A DNA stretch of 39,260 nucleotides. Source: Sedimentisphaerales bacterium. GTDB lineage: Bacteria > Planctomycetota > Phycisphaerae > Sedimentisphaerales > Anaerobacaceae. This document shows positions 6,645 to 14,967 of the stretch, piece by piece. The notes beneath the pieces are model-generated. The model saw nothing but the letters and a program-made list of their open reading frames with translations. It ran no database searches and was not told where the DNA came from. The stretch is from the NCBI GenBank assembly GCA_028277585.1, contig JANQFY010000031.1, positions 1-39,260 of the forward strand. The letters run 5' to 3'. The position numbers were made by a program, and so were the translations under genes. Position 1 is the stretch's first letter. Each line of letters opens with the position of its first letter.

Positions 6645-8999
6645 CTAGCGGTTCTCGATGGACTGGCGCAGCTCGCGGCAGGAGGTGAAGAACTGCTCGG
6701 GCGACATCTCGCGCAGGAAGACGAAGCCGCGGGTGGCGCGGATCAGGGCGCTGGGGTGGTTGTGGAACCATTCGCGTCCGAGGCACGTCTTGATCTTGCG
6801 GTACTGCTCGACCTGAATGCGCTGGGCCAGCTGCGAGAAGGGCCCATCATGCTCAGGGCTCGGGAACGATGCCGCCTTCTGGGTGATGAACGAGTTGACG
6901 AACGCGTCGTGCATGATCGAGAACATCGCCAGCGTCACAGGCGCAAAGACATTCGCTTCCGACGGATCGAACCGGAACCAGACGTTGCGATAGCCCCAGA
7001 TCTTCAGATCGGTCTTGTCGTGCGTCTTCAAATGCAGGCGGATCGCCTCAGCCAAAGCTTGCATAACCTTGTAGTGGGTGTCCGGCCCGCTGGCTTCCGG
7101 ATCGAACGCAACCGTGATCATGTCGGGATCGATCCGCTCGAGTTCCGCGACGATGGGCGGGACATCCTGGTCCAGCGTCGGTTCCTTGGTGAAGATGTCC
7201 CCGGTATAGAATCCCAAGCGCAGATGGCGTACATTCTGGCATTGCCAGCCGTAGTAGCCCCAGAGGCACTCGGCCTCCCACTCGCGAGACATGCCCTTGA
7301 GCTTCTGAATGTGCTCGGGGTCTTTCTTGCCGGGGTAGGCCGCCTCAAGATAGCTCTCGAGTTCAGCGATCTTCTGGTCGACGTTGGGCAGCAGGTCGTC
7401 TCCAAATAGTTCGATGAGGTTCCGCAGCAGGCGCCGGGCGCAGCCGTCCGCCTTGTCGTATTCGCTCTGTCCCGCGACGCCGTCCAGGTATTGCCATACG
7501 TCGCGGTTGCGATCGATTACGTTGTTCTGGGCGAAGTAGCCCTGAGCGATTAGCTCCTGGAATTCCTCGGTGTCGAGGAACCGGCGGAGATCGGCGAGTT
7601 GGCTCCGCATGAACGCATTGGTCACGGCGGTGAAGCCGCTGGTAAGCGTGACGAAATGGTGTTCGTTGGTCATGCGGCGGAAATGGCGCACGACCTGGGC
7701 GAAGTAGCCCAGCATGACATCATCGTGGTGGGGTTCCGTGTGCAGGAAACGCTTGTTCTTGTAGACGCGCAGGCCGTTCTCGATCTTGGTTACGAGCTGA
7801 TCGCGCACCATTCTCGCTAAGGCATCCAGCGACTCAGGGCGACGCTGGAGGACGGTTGAAGCCAGGGGGTCGCCCAGGCAATCGTCGTCGGTCAGGTCCA
7901 CCAGTCGCTTGTTCCGCCGAGCAGCCAGGGCGGTCAGGGCCTTCTCGACGTCGGCGTCCGTGATGGCGGACGCTCGCTTGAGGATCTCGACCTGCCGACC
8001 CGCCAGTTCAGCCGCGGCGCCTTGGGTGATGTAGAAGCGTGCGTGGGGCAGGTTCTGGAGGCAACTGGCGGGGGTGTTGATGTGATCGTCGGCCTGGATG
8101 GCCTGGGCGGTCAAGTGCGCCTTGGCCTGGCCGGCGGCGATGACGATCGCGGTGCATTCGGGCTTGCGGGTGATGGTTCTAAGGCCGATCGTGATCACCA
8201 AGCACTCCCGGGCCATTTCGATTCCGCCCAGGTCACCGGCCGCGGCCGCCTGCGTTTCGTAGTTGGTCGGGCACAGCCGCGTCGTGGAGTTGTGATCGGA
8301 GCCCTTGATGTTGAATCCGATGTGCCCGTCCGGGCCGATCCCACCGAGGAAGAATCCGATCCCGCCCAGTCGACGAATCCGTTGCTCGTATTCCATGCAC
8401 CACTGATCGATATCCTCGAGAAGTTTCTTCTGGCGGTGCTCGAGATTTGTGCGGCTGGGGCGATAGCGCAGCGTCAAATCCACGTGGTTGTCGGGCCACA
8501 CGTTGGCGAGCGTCTCGTTGGGACGCAGGCCAATCGCCGACGAATCGATGAGCAGCGCCTTGTCCGGATCGAGGCCGAATCCGTCGATATAGAAGTGCTT
8601 CACGTAGTGATTGAAGCTGTTCTGCTGCGCCGAATCCAGGGGATAGAACTCGTCGATCTGGACGAAGTGCAGGCCGGACATGACGGGTTTGATGGTCCCG
8701 TCGATGCCCGCCTGTTCGAGGATCTTCTGCGTTCCCGGGCTGTCCCAATCTCCGAGCAGCCGCTGCACCCATCTGATGAAGTGTTCAGGGCTCTTACCCG
8801 TGGGCAAAGAGATCACGCCCTCCGGATGGTGCTGGACCCATTCCAGAAACCGCATGGCGGCCAGCTTGCCCAGGGCCGGGAAGCTCTCCACGACGATCGT
8901 CGGGATCTTCTCAGCCGGTGGATACAGCACGTCGAAAGGGGACGCCTCAACGGCGACCTTCTCAACGCTTGTCAGGATGGTACGTTGCTCTTCGTCCAT
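6645..8999 (-). CDS. NagB-like deaminase fused to PIG-L-like deacetylase
   Basis: A 784-residue two-domain protein. Residues about 30-340 are a glucosamine-6-phosphate deaminase-type domain: PTGKSP at 66-71, DEF at 116-118 and GGIGPDGHIGFN at 219-230. This is the fold that turns glucosamine-6-phosphate into fructose-6-phosphate and ammonia. Residues about 410-784 form a PIG-L/LmbE-type domain: HTEPHHDDVML at 420-430 replaces the usual HPDDE metal motif, and PDTHYK near 639-644 may supply the third ligand. PIG-L enzymes remove N-acetyl groups from GlcNAc-containing substrates. A similar fusion is known in Bacteroides (BT_0258-like). Deacetylation followed by deamination in one polypeptide is a reasonable inference. 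A PIG-L paralogue is encoded directly upstream on the same strand. Confidence 0.85.
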   Translation of the reverse strand: MDEEQRTILTSVEKVAVEASPFDVLYPPAEKIPTIVVESFPALGKLAAMRFLEWVQHHPEGVISLPTGKSPEHFIRWVQRLLGDWDSPGTQKILEQAGIDGTIKPVMSGLHFVQIDEFYPLDSAQQNSFNHYVKHFYIDGFGLDPDKALLIDSSAIGLRPNETLANVWPDNHVDLTLRYRPSRTNLEHRQKKLLEDIDQWCMEYEQRIRRLGGIGFFLGGIGPDGHIGFNIKGSDHNSTTRLCPTNYETQAAAAGDLGGIEMARECLVITIGLRTITRKPECTAIVIAAGQAKAHLTAQAIQADDHINTPASCLQNLPHARFYITQGAAAELAGRQVEILKRASAITDADVEKALTALAARRNKRLVDLTDDDCLGDPLASTVLQRRPESLDALARMVRDQLVTKIENGLRVYKNKRFLHTEPHHDDVMLGYFAQVVRHFRRMTNEHHFVTLTSGFTAVTNAFMRSQLADLRRFLDTEEFQELIAQGYFAQNNVIDRNRDVWQYLDGVAGQSEYDKADGCARRLLRNLIELFGDDLLPNVDQKIAELESYLEAAYPGKKDPEHIQKLKGMSREWEAECLWGYYGWQCQNVRHLRLGFYTGDIFTKEPTLDQDVPPIVAELERIDPDMITVAFDPEASGPDTHYKVMQALAEAIRLHLKTHDKTDLKIWGYRNVWFRFDPSEANVFAPVTLAMFSIMHDAFVNSFITQKAASFPSPEHDGPFSQLAQRIQVEQYRKIKTCLGREWFHNHPSALIRATRGFVFLREMSPEQFFTSCRELRQSIENR

Positions 9000-9076
9000 G
9001 CTTCCACACCAAGTGGTGACTCAGTCTCTCAGATGTATACGCCACTCTAGGGTTCTATCTCAGTTCATTGGCAGCG

Positions 9077-9180
9077 TGTCATGCTGAACGAAGTGAAGCA
9101 TCTGGGCGGCGAAAGAAAACCAGCATCGCATCGGAAGAGACGTGCGAGGGCCAGATCCTTCGCTTCCGCTCAGGATGACA
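9077..9180. repeat. REP/MITE-like long inverted repeat
   Basis: Arms of about 30 bases (9077-9106 and 9151-9180) are near-perfect reverse complements around a 44-base centre. The left arm begins TGTCATGCTGAACGAAGTGA and the right arm ends TTCCGCTCAGGATGACA. This TGTCAT-CTGA-CGAAG pattern resembles a dispersed intergenic hairpin repeat seen in many bacterial genomes. It sits between the PIG-L gene and the NagB fusion gene, where it could stabilise or end the upstream mRNA. It has no coding capacity. Confidence 0.75.
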
Positions 9181-9206
9181 ATCGTCGTGTAGCAGGCGAC
9201 AAAGCA

Positions 9207-10058
9207 CTAGGGCATAAGCTGGAGTTCTTCCTTCTTCTCGAACATGTTTCGATAGTCCGTCGGACGGTAGAGCTTGAAGTCGAGCGACCGGATGTACTCT
9301 TCAGGTCCGAAGTGACGCACGTTCTCGATCAGCGAGGAGATCTGCTTCTGCGAGCGGAACTCGCCGATGGCATTGAGCTTCTTCTCCATGTACGAATCCG
9401 GCGTGCGCATCTGCAGCGTGGGCGGCGCGAGGAAATCGCAGTAGACGGCGTAAGTGCTCACATACGGGACCTTTTCCAGCGGTTCGCCCAACTCGGGCCA
9501 GATGTCGCCGCTTGCGTGGAACAGACTGATCATGAACTCATTGTAGACGATCTGATGATCCGGGTGCAGGTCATTGAAGGTCGGTACGAAGCACTGGGTG
9601 GGTCGGATCTGACGCAGCCAGTAGGTGAAGCTGTTCTGCAGGCCGATATGACCGGCCACGGCCGGGGGCGTGGTGTCGTCCGTGGGAGTCCGCCCGCGAT
9701 AGCTGTTGAGCCGGCAGTCGGGGAAACCCGTCCAGACGATGTTCTTCTTGGGGACGCCCAGCGCCTGATAACACGCGAATGTCTCCTTACGGCGGATCTC
9801 GGCGATAGTGGACTTCTCTTCCGGGCTGCAATAGCCCATGCTGCCGTCGGTGGCCACCAGGATGTGGACGGGGACCTTCTCCCGTTTGGCCAACTGGATC
9901 ATCAGGCCCGCGCCCAAGACCGCGTCGTCATCGTGCGGACTGACGAAGAGGAAACGCTCTTTCTCCCCTTGCCAGTGACGAGACACCTCGGACAGGCGGC
10001 CCCCGACCCGTCGCTCATTGCCCACCAAACGTACGAATTGGATCTTGTCTTTCTTCAT
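9207..10058 (-). CDS. PIG-L/LmbE-family deacetylase
   Basis: A 283-residue single-domain protein with the zinc-binding signature SPHDDDAVLGAG (PHDDD at 41-45, in place of AHPDDE) and HPDH at 165-168. PIG-L enzymes use zinc to remove acetyl groups from GlcNAc in GlcNAc-PI, mycothiol and bacillithiol precursors, or antibiotics. GFPDCRLNSY near 111-120 is also typical of the fold. No signal peptide is present. A GAAGGA ribosome site precedes the start at 10058. It has its own promoter and is followed, after a hairpin repeat, by the fusion gene whose second domain is related to it. This suggests a common amino-sugar substrate, but the substrate is not known. Confidence 0.88.
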   Translation of the reverse strand: MKKDKIQFVRLVGNERRVGGRLSEVSRHWQGEKERFLFVSPHDDDAVLGAGLMIQLAKREKVPVHILVATDGSMGYCSPEEKSTIAEIRRKETFACYQALGVPKKNIVWTGFPDCRLNSYRGRTPTDDTTPPAVAGHIGLQNSFTYWLRQIRPTQCFVPTFNDLHPDHQIVYNEFMISLFHASGDIWPELGEPLEKVPYVSTYAVYCDFLAPPTLQMRTPDSYMEKKLNAIGEFRSQKQISSLIENVRHFGPEEYIRSLDFKLYRPTDYRNMFEKKEELQLMP

Positions 10059-10150
10059 CGGTATTCCTTCTGTGTTCGGGTAATTCGATCAGGGAAGACC
10101 TTCAGCATGGTCCGTCCCTTCGATAGCGATTGGGGGAATCCCCCGACGTC

Positions 10151-10178
10151 TCTATAGGTGTTGTCTGGGCTTTGTCAA
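10151..10178 (-). promoter_or_regulatory. Promoter of the PIG-L / NagB-fusion operon
   Basis: On the minus strand TTGACA (10178-10173), a 16-base spacer and TATAGA (10156-10151) make a good sigma70 promoter lying between the hexokinase gene and the PIG-L gene. The predicted start near 10144 falls on a small palindrome, GGGGGAATCCCCC (10132-10144), which could be an operator or a 5' hairpin. Confidence 0.7.
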
Positions 10179-10215
10179 ATGATCACGCTGCCCCCCGTTT
10201 GTCTCCTGGTCCCAC

Positions 10216-11529
10216 TCAGTTGGTCAGACCCGCGATGGCGGCTCCGATCAGCGTGGCGTTTTCCACGTTCACGACCTCGTAATAGATGCCCTTCTGGTCC
10301 ACCAGGTATTGCTTGAGGTAATACTCGGTCTTCTGACGCAGCGATTTGAGGTGGTAGAACGTCGTCCCCTCGGCGACGATGCACACGGGCCGGCAGGGAT
10401 TGTACCCCTTGCCGGACTTCATGGCGGCTGAGGAGAGGTTGGCCGCTGTCAGTTTGGCGGCTCGCTCGATGAGGGCGTCGACCAAATAGTACAGCTTGGC
10501 TGTCTCCTCGGTCGAGGCGTCAGCCATCGCGACGGCCAGTGGATTGTCGCCGCTCTCGGGCGTACTCATGAAATCGCTGATGTCCTTGCTGCTGGTCTCT
10601 TCGAGTCCGAGCAGTTTCTCGGCGACACCCGGAGAGAACAGACCTTCCTTCGCAGTCGTCTGAAGGGCGGCGAAACAGATCGGTCCCAGGTAGGCTCCCG
10701 AGATCATCTTCTCGAAGACATGCACTCCCGGGCTGGTGGACTGGGCGTCGAAGGCCTTGTCGATTTCACCCCGCGGGGCTTTGCCGAACCCGCCGGATTC
10801 CACGTTGATGATCTGGCTCTTGGCTGTGTCCAGGTCTTTGGCCTTGGTGATATTGGCGTTCTGCTCCACGTAGGCCGTGTTCGTGCCAGTGCCGAGGATG
10901 AAGCCAATGAAGCTCTCGTAGTTGCGCCCCGAGGACGTGCCGCGACCCGCCAGCAGCGTGGCGACCGTGTCATTGAGCAGAACCATTTGCTTCGGATCGG
11001 CGTTCGTCGCCTGGCTGAGCGCCTCGTTCATGCCCTCGCCGATCATCTGGCCGACGACTTCCTTGGCCTTGATCTCCTTGGGGAAGTAGAGGACGCGCCC
11101 GTCTTTGCTGGGGAACATCTCAGCCGGGAAGGAGAAGCAGAAGCCGACATTCGAGCTCTTGTCGATGACGTCCGCGACGTAGCCGGCCATGGTGCCGAAG
11201 AATTCCGCCTTGCTCGCTTCCTCCTTGATCCCCGGCATGGGGAAGATCTGGAAGTCGGCGATCTCGGGCGCTGCCTGCTCCTGGAACCGGACGGTCGCGA
11301 CGCGGAAGTTCGTTCCGCCGGCGTCCATTACGATAACCGGCTTGTCGCGGGGCAACTCCCGCTCGATCTCCAGGTACGTCGGAAGCATAGCCAGAGAGCT
11401 GTCCTGGCCCGCCAGGCCCTTGCTCATCTCGTCGAGAAAGACATCGCAGGTCTCCTGCAGGCTAATGTCTTCGTGATACATGCCGTGCTGTCCCAGGAAC
11501 TGCCTGACCTGACGACTGACTTCCTTCAT
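10216..11529 (-). CDS. Eukaryote-type hexokinase
   Basis: A 437-residue protein of the Hexokinase_1/Hexokinase_2 family, the type found mainly in eukaryotes. It has phosphate-1 motif DAGGTNFRV at 69-77, FSFP at 132-135 in the sugar-binding region, NDTVATLLAG at 186-195 with the catalytic Asp187, and GTGTNTAYVE at 213-222. It should phosphorylate glucose or a related hexose with ATP. Length is close to half of a mammalian hexokinase and similar to yeast enzymes. The protein is cytoplasmic. It lies upstream of the two PIG-L-type genes on the same strand but is separated from them by a promoter. The ROK kinase at 15303-16280 may be a second sugar kinase with a different substrate. Confidence 0.92.
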   Translation of the reverse strand: MKEVSRQVRQFLGQHGMYHEDISLQETCDVFLDEMSKGLAGQDSSLAMLPTYLEIERELPRDKPVIVMDAGGTNFRVATVRFQEQAAPEIADFQIFPMPGIKEEASKAEFFGTMAGYVADVIDKSSNVGFCFSFPAEMFPSKDGRVLYFPKEIKAKEVVGQMIGEGMNEALSQATNADPKQMVLLNDTVATLLAGRGTSSGRNYESFIGFILGTGTNTAYVEQNANITKAKDLDTAKSQIINVESGGFGKAPRGEIDKAFDAQSTSPGVHVFEKMISGAYLGPICFAALQTTAKEGLFSPGVAEKLLGLEETSSKDISDFMSTPESGDNPLAVAMADASTEETAKLYYLVDALIERAAKLTAANLSSAAMKSGKGYNPCRPVCIVAEGTTFYHLKSLRQKTEYYLKQYLVDQKGIYYEVVNVENATLIGAAIAGLTN

Positions 11530-11693
11530 GAGCCGATCTCCTCTGGCCTCCGGGGTTGGGCCAACAGGCCCGATTGTAGCGTCCGGGGGCGATTCATTGC
11601 TTGTGATACCGTCAGAATCGCGCTAGTTTAGCATGCCTGGTCCCGCCTTGGCAATGCTCGGTTTCTGGCTCTCGCCAAATCCGTTGAGGATGC

Positions 11694-11722
11694 TTGACGG
11701 CCCATCGGCCCGTCGCTATCAT
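11694..11722 (+). promoter_or_regulatory. Promoter of the GATase-like / PFK / SIS gene run
   Basis: TTGACG (11694-11699), a 17-base spacer and TATCAT (11717-11722) lie about 120 bases before the GATase-like gene. The 312-base gap 11530-11841 between divergent genes holds this promoter and no gene. A TACAAT on the minus strand (11578-11573) could serve hexokinase, but it lacks a good -35 partner. Confidence 0.65.
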
Positions 11723-11841
11723 GCCTCGGCAGAGTCTGGACATGGGCGGAACCTTCATGTCTGAGGGCGGCGCATTCTGACGCCGAAAGTGCACAAGAAC
11801 CTCCGTAGCCGTTGCAACAGAGCGGCTTGAGGAAAGCAACA

Positions 11842-12597
11842 ATGGCTCCACGAGTACTCTATCTGGGTGATACCTCGCTGGATGGCGCAGCGAGCTATCT
11901 GGCCGGTGTGATGACCCACAGCGGCATTGCGTTCGACTACCACGCCTCGGACGAGGCGTTCTCCGACGCCTGGTTGGACGCCCGATACGGCGCGGTTATT
12001 CTCAGCGATTATCCCTCGGCGAACCTCACCGAAACGCAGACTCAGCGTCTTGTCGAGGTGGTTCAGGGCGGGATGGGATTGCTGATGATTGGTGGTTGGG
12101 AGTCCTTCACCGGCCTGGGGGGCGACTACGGAACGACGCCTCTGGCGGACGTCTTGCCCGTGGCGATGCAGGAGAGCGACGATCGCCTGAACAACTCCGG
12201 GCCTTGTGTCGTCGTGCGGGATCTGGACCATCCGATCGTCCGGGATCTGCCCTTCGACGTCAATGCGCCGGTGGTCGGTGGCTTCAACGCCTTGCAGGCC
12301 AAGCCGCAGGGGATCACGGTTCTCTCCGTAGAGATGTTCGGGGCGAGCCGCACGGGAGATCGGGTGGAATTTAGGCCGCAAAAGACCTTTCCATTGCTCG
12401 TTGTAGGGCGGTTCGGGCAGGGCAACGTCGCGGCGTTTGCCAGCGATGTGGCGCCCCACTGGGTCGGCGGGCTGGTCGACTGGGGCCCAGACAGGATCGA
12501 GGCGCAGGCGCCGAACGGACCGGCTGTCGAGGTCGGTTCCGATTACACTAGGCTGTTTACGAATATGATCCGCTGGGTCGCATCGGACCTGGCGTAG
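11842..12597 (+). CDS. GATase1-like domain protein (PF07090-type), probably non-catalytic
   Basis: A 251-residue protein resembling the putative glutamine amidotransferase-like family related to ThuA and class I GATases. It begins with an RVLYLGD strand and has GGMGLLMIGGWESFTG at 76-91 where class I enzymes carry the nucleophile elbow. No catalytic Cys is present there, so amidotransferase chemistry is unlikely. VGRFGQGNVAAFASDVAPHW near residues 185-205 is the conserved C-terminal block. No signal peptide is visible. The start at 11842 is supported by GAGGAA at 11829-11834. It lies 70 bases before the phosphofructokinase gene and is probably co-transcribed with it, hinting at a carbohydrate-related role. 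The exact function is unknown. Confidence 0.75.
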   Translation: MAPRVLYLGDTSLDGAASYLAGVMTHSGIAFDYHASDEAFSDAWLDARYGAVILSDYPSANLTETQTQRLVEVVQGGMGLLMIGGWESFTGLGGDYGTTPLADVLPVAMQESDDRLNNSGPCVVVRDLDHPIVRDLPFDVNAPVVGGFNALQAKPQGITVLSVEMFGASRTGDRVEFRPQKTFPLLVVGRFGQGNVAAFASDVAPHWVGGLVDWGPDRIEAQAPNGPAVEVGSDYTRLFTNMIRWVASDLA

Positions 12598-12667
12598 GCT
12601 CGGGTGCTCTGCTGGGAAGCGGACGCGCTACGCAGGCGGATCCACATTTTGATTGGAGGTACGTAAC

Positions 12668-13873
12668 GTGCTGAGCGGCAATGCAATCGTGGGACAATCG
12701 GGAGGCCCGACCTCCGTGATCAATGCTTCACTGGCGGGGATCGTCGAGGCGGCCCGGTCTTGTGAGGGCATCGAGCGGGTGCTGGGCATGCGGTACGGCA
12801 TTGAAGGATTCATGGCTGAGAACGTCATCGATCTGGGCGCCGAGTCGGCGGACGTGATCACCGCGCTGAAGACGACGCCCTCCAGTGCGCTGGGGTCGTG
12901 TCGACACAAGCTGACCGAGGACGACCTGCCCAAGGTTCTGGCTCTGCTCCAGAAGTACAACATTCGCTATCTGTTCCTGATCGGTGGAAACGACACGATG
13001 GACACGATCCATCGGGTCGAGGCCTATGCCCGCCAGAATGGACACGAGATGATTGGCATGGGCGTTCCCAAGACGGTCGACAATGACCTCTTTGGCACCG
13101 ACCACACGCCGGGCTTCGCCAGTGCCGCTCGCTACATGACGCTTTCGGTTCAGCAGGCGGGCGTGTTGGCGCGGGACATGCAGAAGGTCGATCAGTACGT
13201 GGTCTTCCAGGCGATCGGGCGCGAAGCCGGATGGCTCGCGGCCGCAACGGCGCTGGCCAAGACGTGCGAATCCGACGCGCCGCACATCCTTTGCTTGCCC
13301 GAGAAGCCCTTCGTCAAGGAGACCTTCCTGGCCAATGTCAAGGCCTGCTATGACAAGTACGGCTTCGTCTCGGTTGTTTGCGGGGAGGGCATCACCTACG
13401 GCGACGGTCGACCCGTTTCGGCTTCGGAGACGAGTGACAAGTTCAACAACGTCGAATTCGGCGCCATGGGCGGGGCCAGTGTCGCGATGGTGCTGCACGG
13501 GATGATCTCGAACGAATTCGGCTGGCGCGGTGAATTCCAGATCACCGAGTCGCTGCCGATGTGTGCGGCCGATCGCGCCGTTCAGCGTGACATCGACGAA
13601 GCCCACATGTGCGGCCGGGCCGCGGTGGAACTGGCCGGCCAGGGCAAGACGGGGCTGATGGTCACGTTGGAGCGAACCTCCAGCGATCCGTACGAGTGCA
13701 CGACCGGCACGGCGCCTCTGGCCGACGTGGCGGTTCGCGCCAAGCCCATGCCCGATGAGTATCTCACCGCCGACGGGAGTTTCGTCACAGACGCGTTCCT
13801 GGATTACGTCCGACCTCTGGTTGGCGAGCTGCCGGCCTACACCCGCCTGGCTTGTGAAAAGTATTCCGTATAG
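12668..13873 (+). CDS. Phosphofructokinase, PPi-dependent type
   Basis: A 401-residue PFK-A superfamily protein: GQSGGP at 9-14, GGNDT at 106-110, PKTVDND at 134-140 and TPGF at 147-150. Lys in PKTVDND and Asp in the second variable position of GGNDT are the marks of pyrophosphate-using enzymes; ATP enzymes have Gly in both places. It should interconvert fructose-6-phosphate and fructose-1,6-bisphosphate, reversibly if PPi-dependent. Asn replaces the usual metal-binding Asp of GGDGS, a variant I recall from other long bacterial PFKs. GTG 12668 is chosen because GGAGG (12655-12659) is 8 bases upstream. The SIS gene follows after 30 bases. Confidence 0.9.
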   Translation: MLSGNAIVGQSGGPTSVINASLAGIVEAARSCEGIERVLGMRYGIEGFMAENVIDLGAESADVITALKTTPSSALGSCRHKLTEDDLPKVLALLQKYNIRYLFLIGGNDTMDTIHRVEAYARQNGHEMIGMGVPKTVDNDLFGTDHTPGFASAARYMTLSVQQAGVLARDMQKVDQYVVFQAIGREAGWLAAATALAKTCESDAPHILCLPEKPFVKETFLANVKACYDKYGFVSVVCGEGITYGDGRPVSASETSDKFNNVEFGAMGGASVAMVLHGMISNEFGWRGEFQITESLPMCAADRAVQRDIDEAHMCGRAAVELAGQGKTGLMVTLERTSSDPYECTTGTAPLADVAVRAKPMPDEYLTADGSFVTDAFLDYVRPLVGELPAYTRLACEKYSV

Positions 13874-13903
13874 TCCATCAGCGAGTCCCAAGGAGATGTA
13901 TTG

Positions 13904-14917
13904 ATGAACACGAGCGAAAAATACGCGACGTTTGCCCTGTGCAAAGAAATGCTGGAGACGCCCGATATCCTGCGGAACTTCAAACTCGAAGGCGCCGAGG
14001 CCGTCATCGCGGCGATCAAGGAGAAGGGCAAACTCTTCATGACCGGCGAAGGGTCAAGCCGGATCTTCCCGGCCAAGAACGCCATGTACACCGCCCTGCG
14101 CAGCGGGCTGGATCTGAACATGGCGACCGAAGGCGGCCGTCAGGCGGGCGAGTATGACCTGACCGATTTCGTCGTGTTCGGCGCCTCCAACAGCGGGCAG
14201 ACCAAGGAAGTGGTCTGGCTGTTTGATCGGCTGGTCAAGACGAACCACGCCCATCGCTACGGCCTGACCGCCAACAAGGACACGAAGCTAGAGTCGATCA
14301 GCGAGCAGGCCTTCGTGCTCAGTTGCGGCAAAGAAGACGCGGTCGCGGCGACCAAGAGCGTCGAGGAGCAGGCGCTGTTCTACGCGGAGATGCTCGCTCA
14401 GTTGCAGGGCGGCACCCTGGCGCCCAAGCTGGCCGAGCTGGCCGACGCGGTCGAAGCGGCGCTGACCCTGGAGATCGATCCCGAGATCACCAAGGCGATC
14501 GCCAACGCCGGGACAATCTACTTCGCCGGTAAGAACGACGGCGTCGCCGAGGAACTGACCCTCAAGACGAACGAGATCACGCGCAAGAAGAGCGATTTCC
14601 TCGAAGGCACCTACGCGGTTCACGGTGTCGAGGAAGTTATGAATGCGGACGATGTGGTGATCCTGATCAACCCGTTCGCCGCTGAACTGGACAAGATCAA
14701 GGAGACGCTGGCCGACGGTGTTGGGCTGAAGGTCTTCGCCGTATCCGACGAGGACACGATCTTCCCGACGATCAAGATTCCGGATGTCGGCGAGCTGACC
14801 AACTATGTCTATCTAGCGGCCGGCTGGAACCTGCTGGTTGAGGTCGGTGTCTTCCTGGGCATCGATTTGGACCATCCGGTTCGCGCCCGCAAGGTGGGCA
14901 ACGAATTCGAAGGCTAG
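13904..14917 (+). CDS. SIS-domain phosphosugar isomerase, GlmS-isomerase-like
   Basis: A 337-residue protein with two SIS domains. The first shows GEGSSRIFPAKN (48-59) and ASNSGQTKE (94-102), the sugar-phosphate binding loops. The second shows TLKTNEITRKKS plus EGTYAVHG, which align with the GlmS isomerase region; E224 and H240 sit at positions of catalytic Glu and His. The end DLDHPVRARKVGNEF resembles the GlmS tail. The glutaminase half is absent, so it would act as an isomerase or ammonia-using deaminase/isomerase on hexose or hexosamine phosphates (AgaS/FrlB-like). An AGGAG at 13891 supports ATG 13904. It follows PPi-PFK by 30 bases, which suggests it delivers fructose-6-phosphate. Confidence 0.82.
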   Translation: MNTSEKYATFALCKEMLETPDILRNFKLEGAEAVIAAIKEKGKLFMTGEGSSRIFPAKNAMYTALRSGLDLNMATEGGRQAGEYDLTDFVVFGASNSGQTKEVVWLFDRLVKTNHAHRYGLTANKDTKLESISEQAFVLSCGKEDAVAATKSVEEQALFYAEMLAQLQGGTLAPKLAELADAVEAALTLEIDPEITKAIANAGTIYFAGKNDGVAEELTLKTNEITRKKSDFLEGTYAVHGVEEVMNADDVVILINPFAAELDKIKETLADGVGLKVFAVSDEDTIFPTIKIPDVGELTNYVYLAAGWNLLVEVGVFLGIDLDHPVRARKVGNEFEG

Positions 14918-14933
14918 TTGTTGCGGAATGAGA

Positions 14934-14967
14934 CCGGCCGGGACATTCTTTCAGGTGTCCCGGCCGG
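14934..14967 (+). terminator. Hairpin after the SIS gene, no T-tract
   Basis: CCGGCCGGGACA (14934-14945) and TGTCCCGGCCGG (14956-14967) form a perfect 12-pair GC-rich stem with a 10-base loop, 16 bases after the stop codon. There is no following run of T, so it may protect the mRNA 3' end or act with Rho rather than as a classic intrinsic terminator. Confidence 0.6.

Noticed and set aside
8022..9050. Open frame of 342 codons opposite the NagB-PIG-L fusion
   Set aside because: The opposite strand has clear catalytic motifs of two enzyme families; this frame has none.
12728..13891. Open frame of 387 codons opposite the phosphofructokinase gene
   Set aside because: Shadow of a conserved enzyme; no start signal or recognisable domain.
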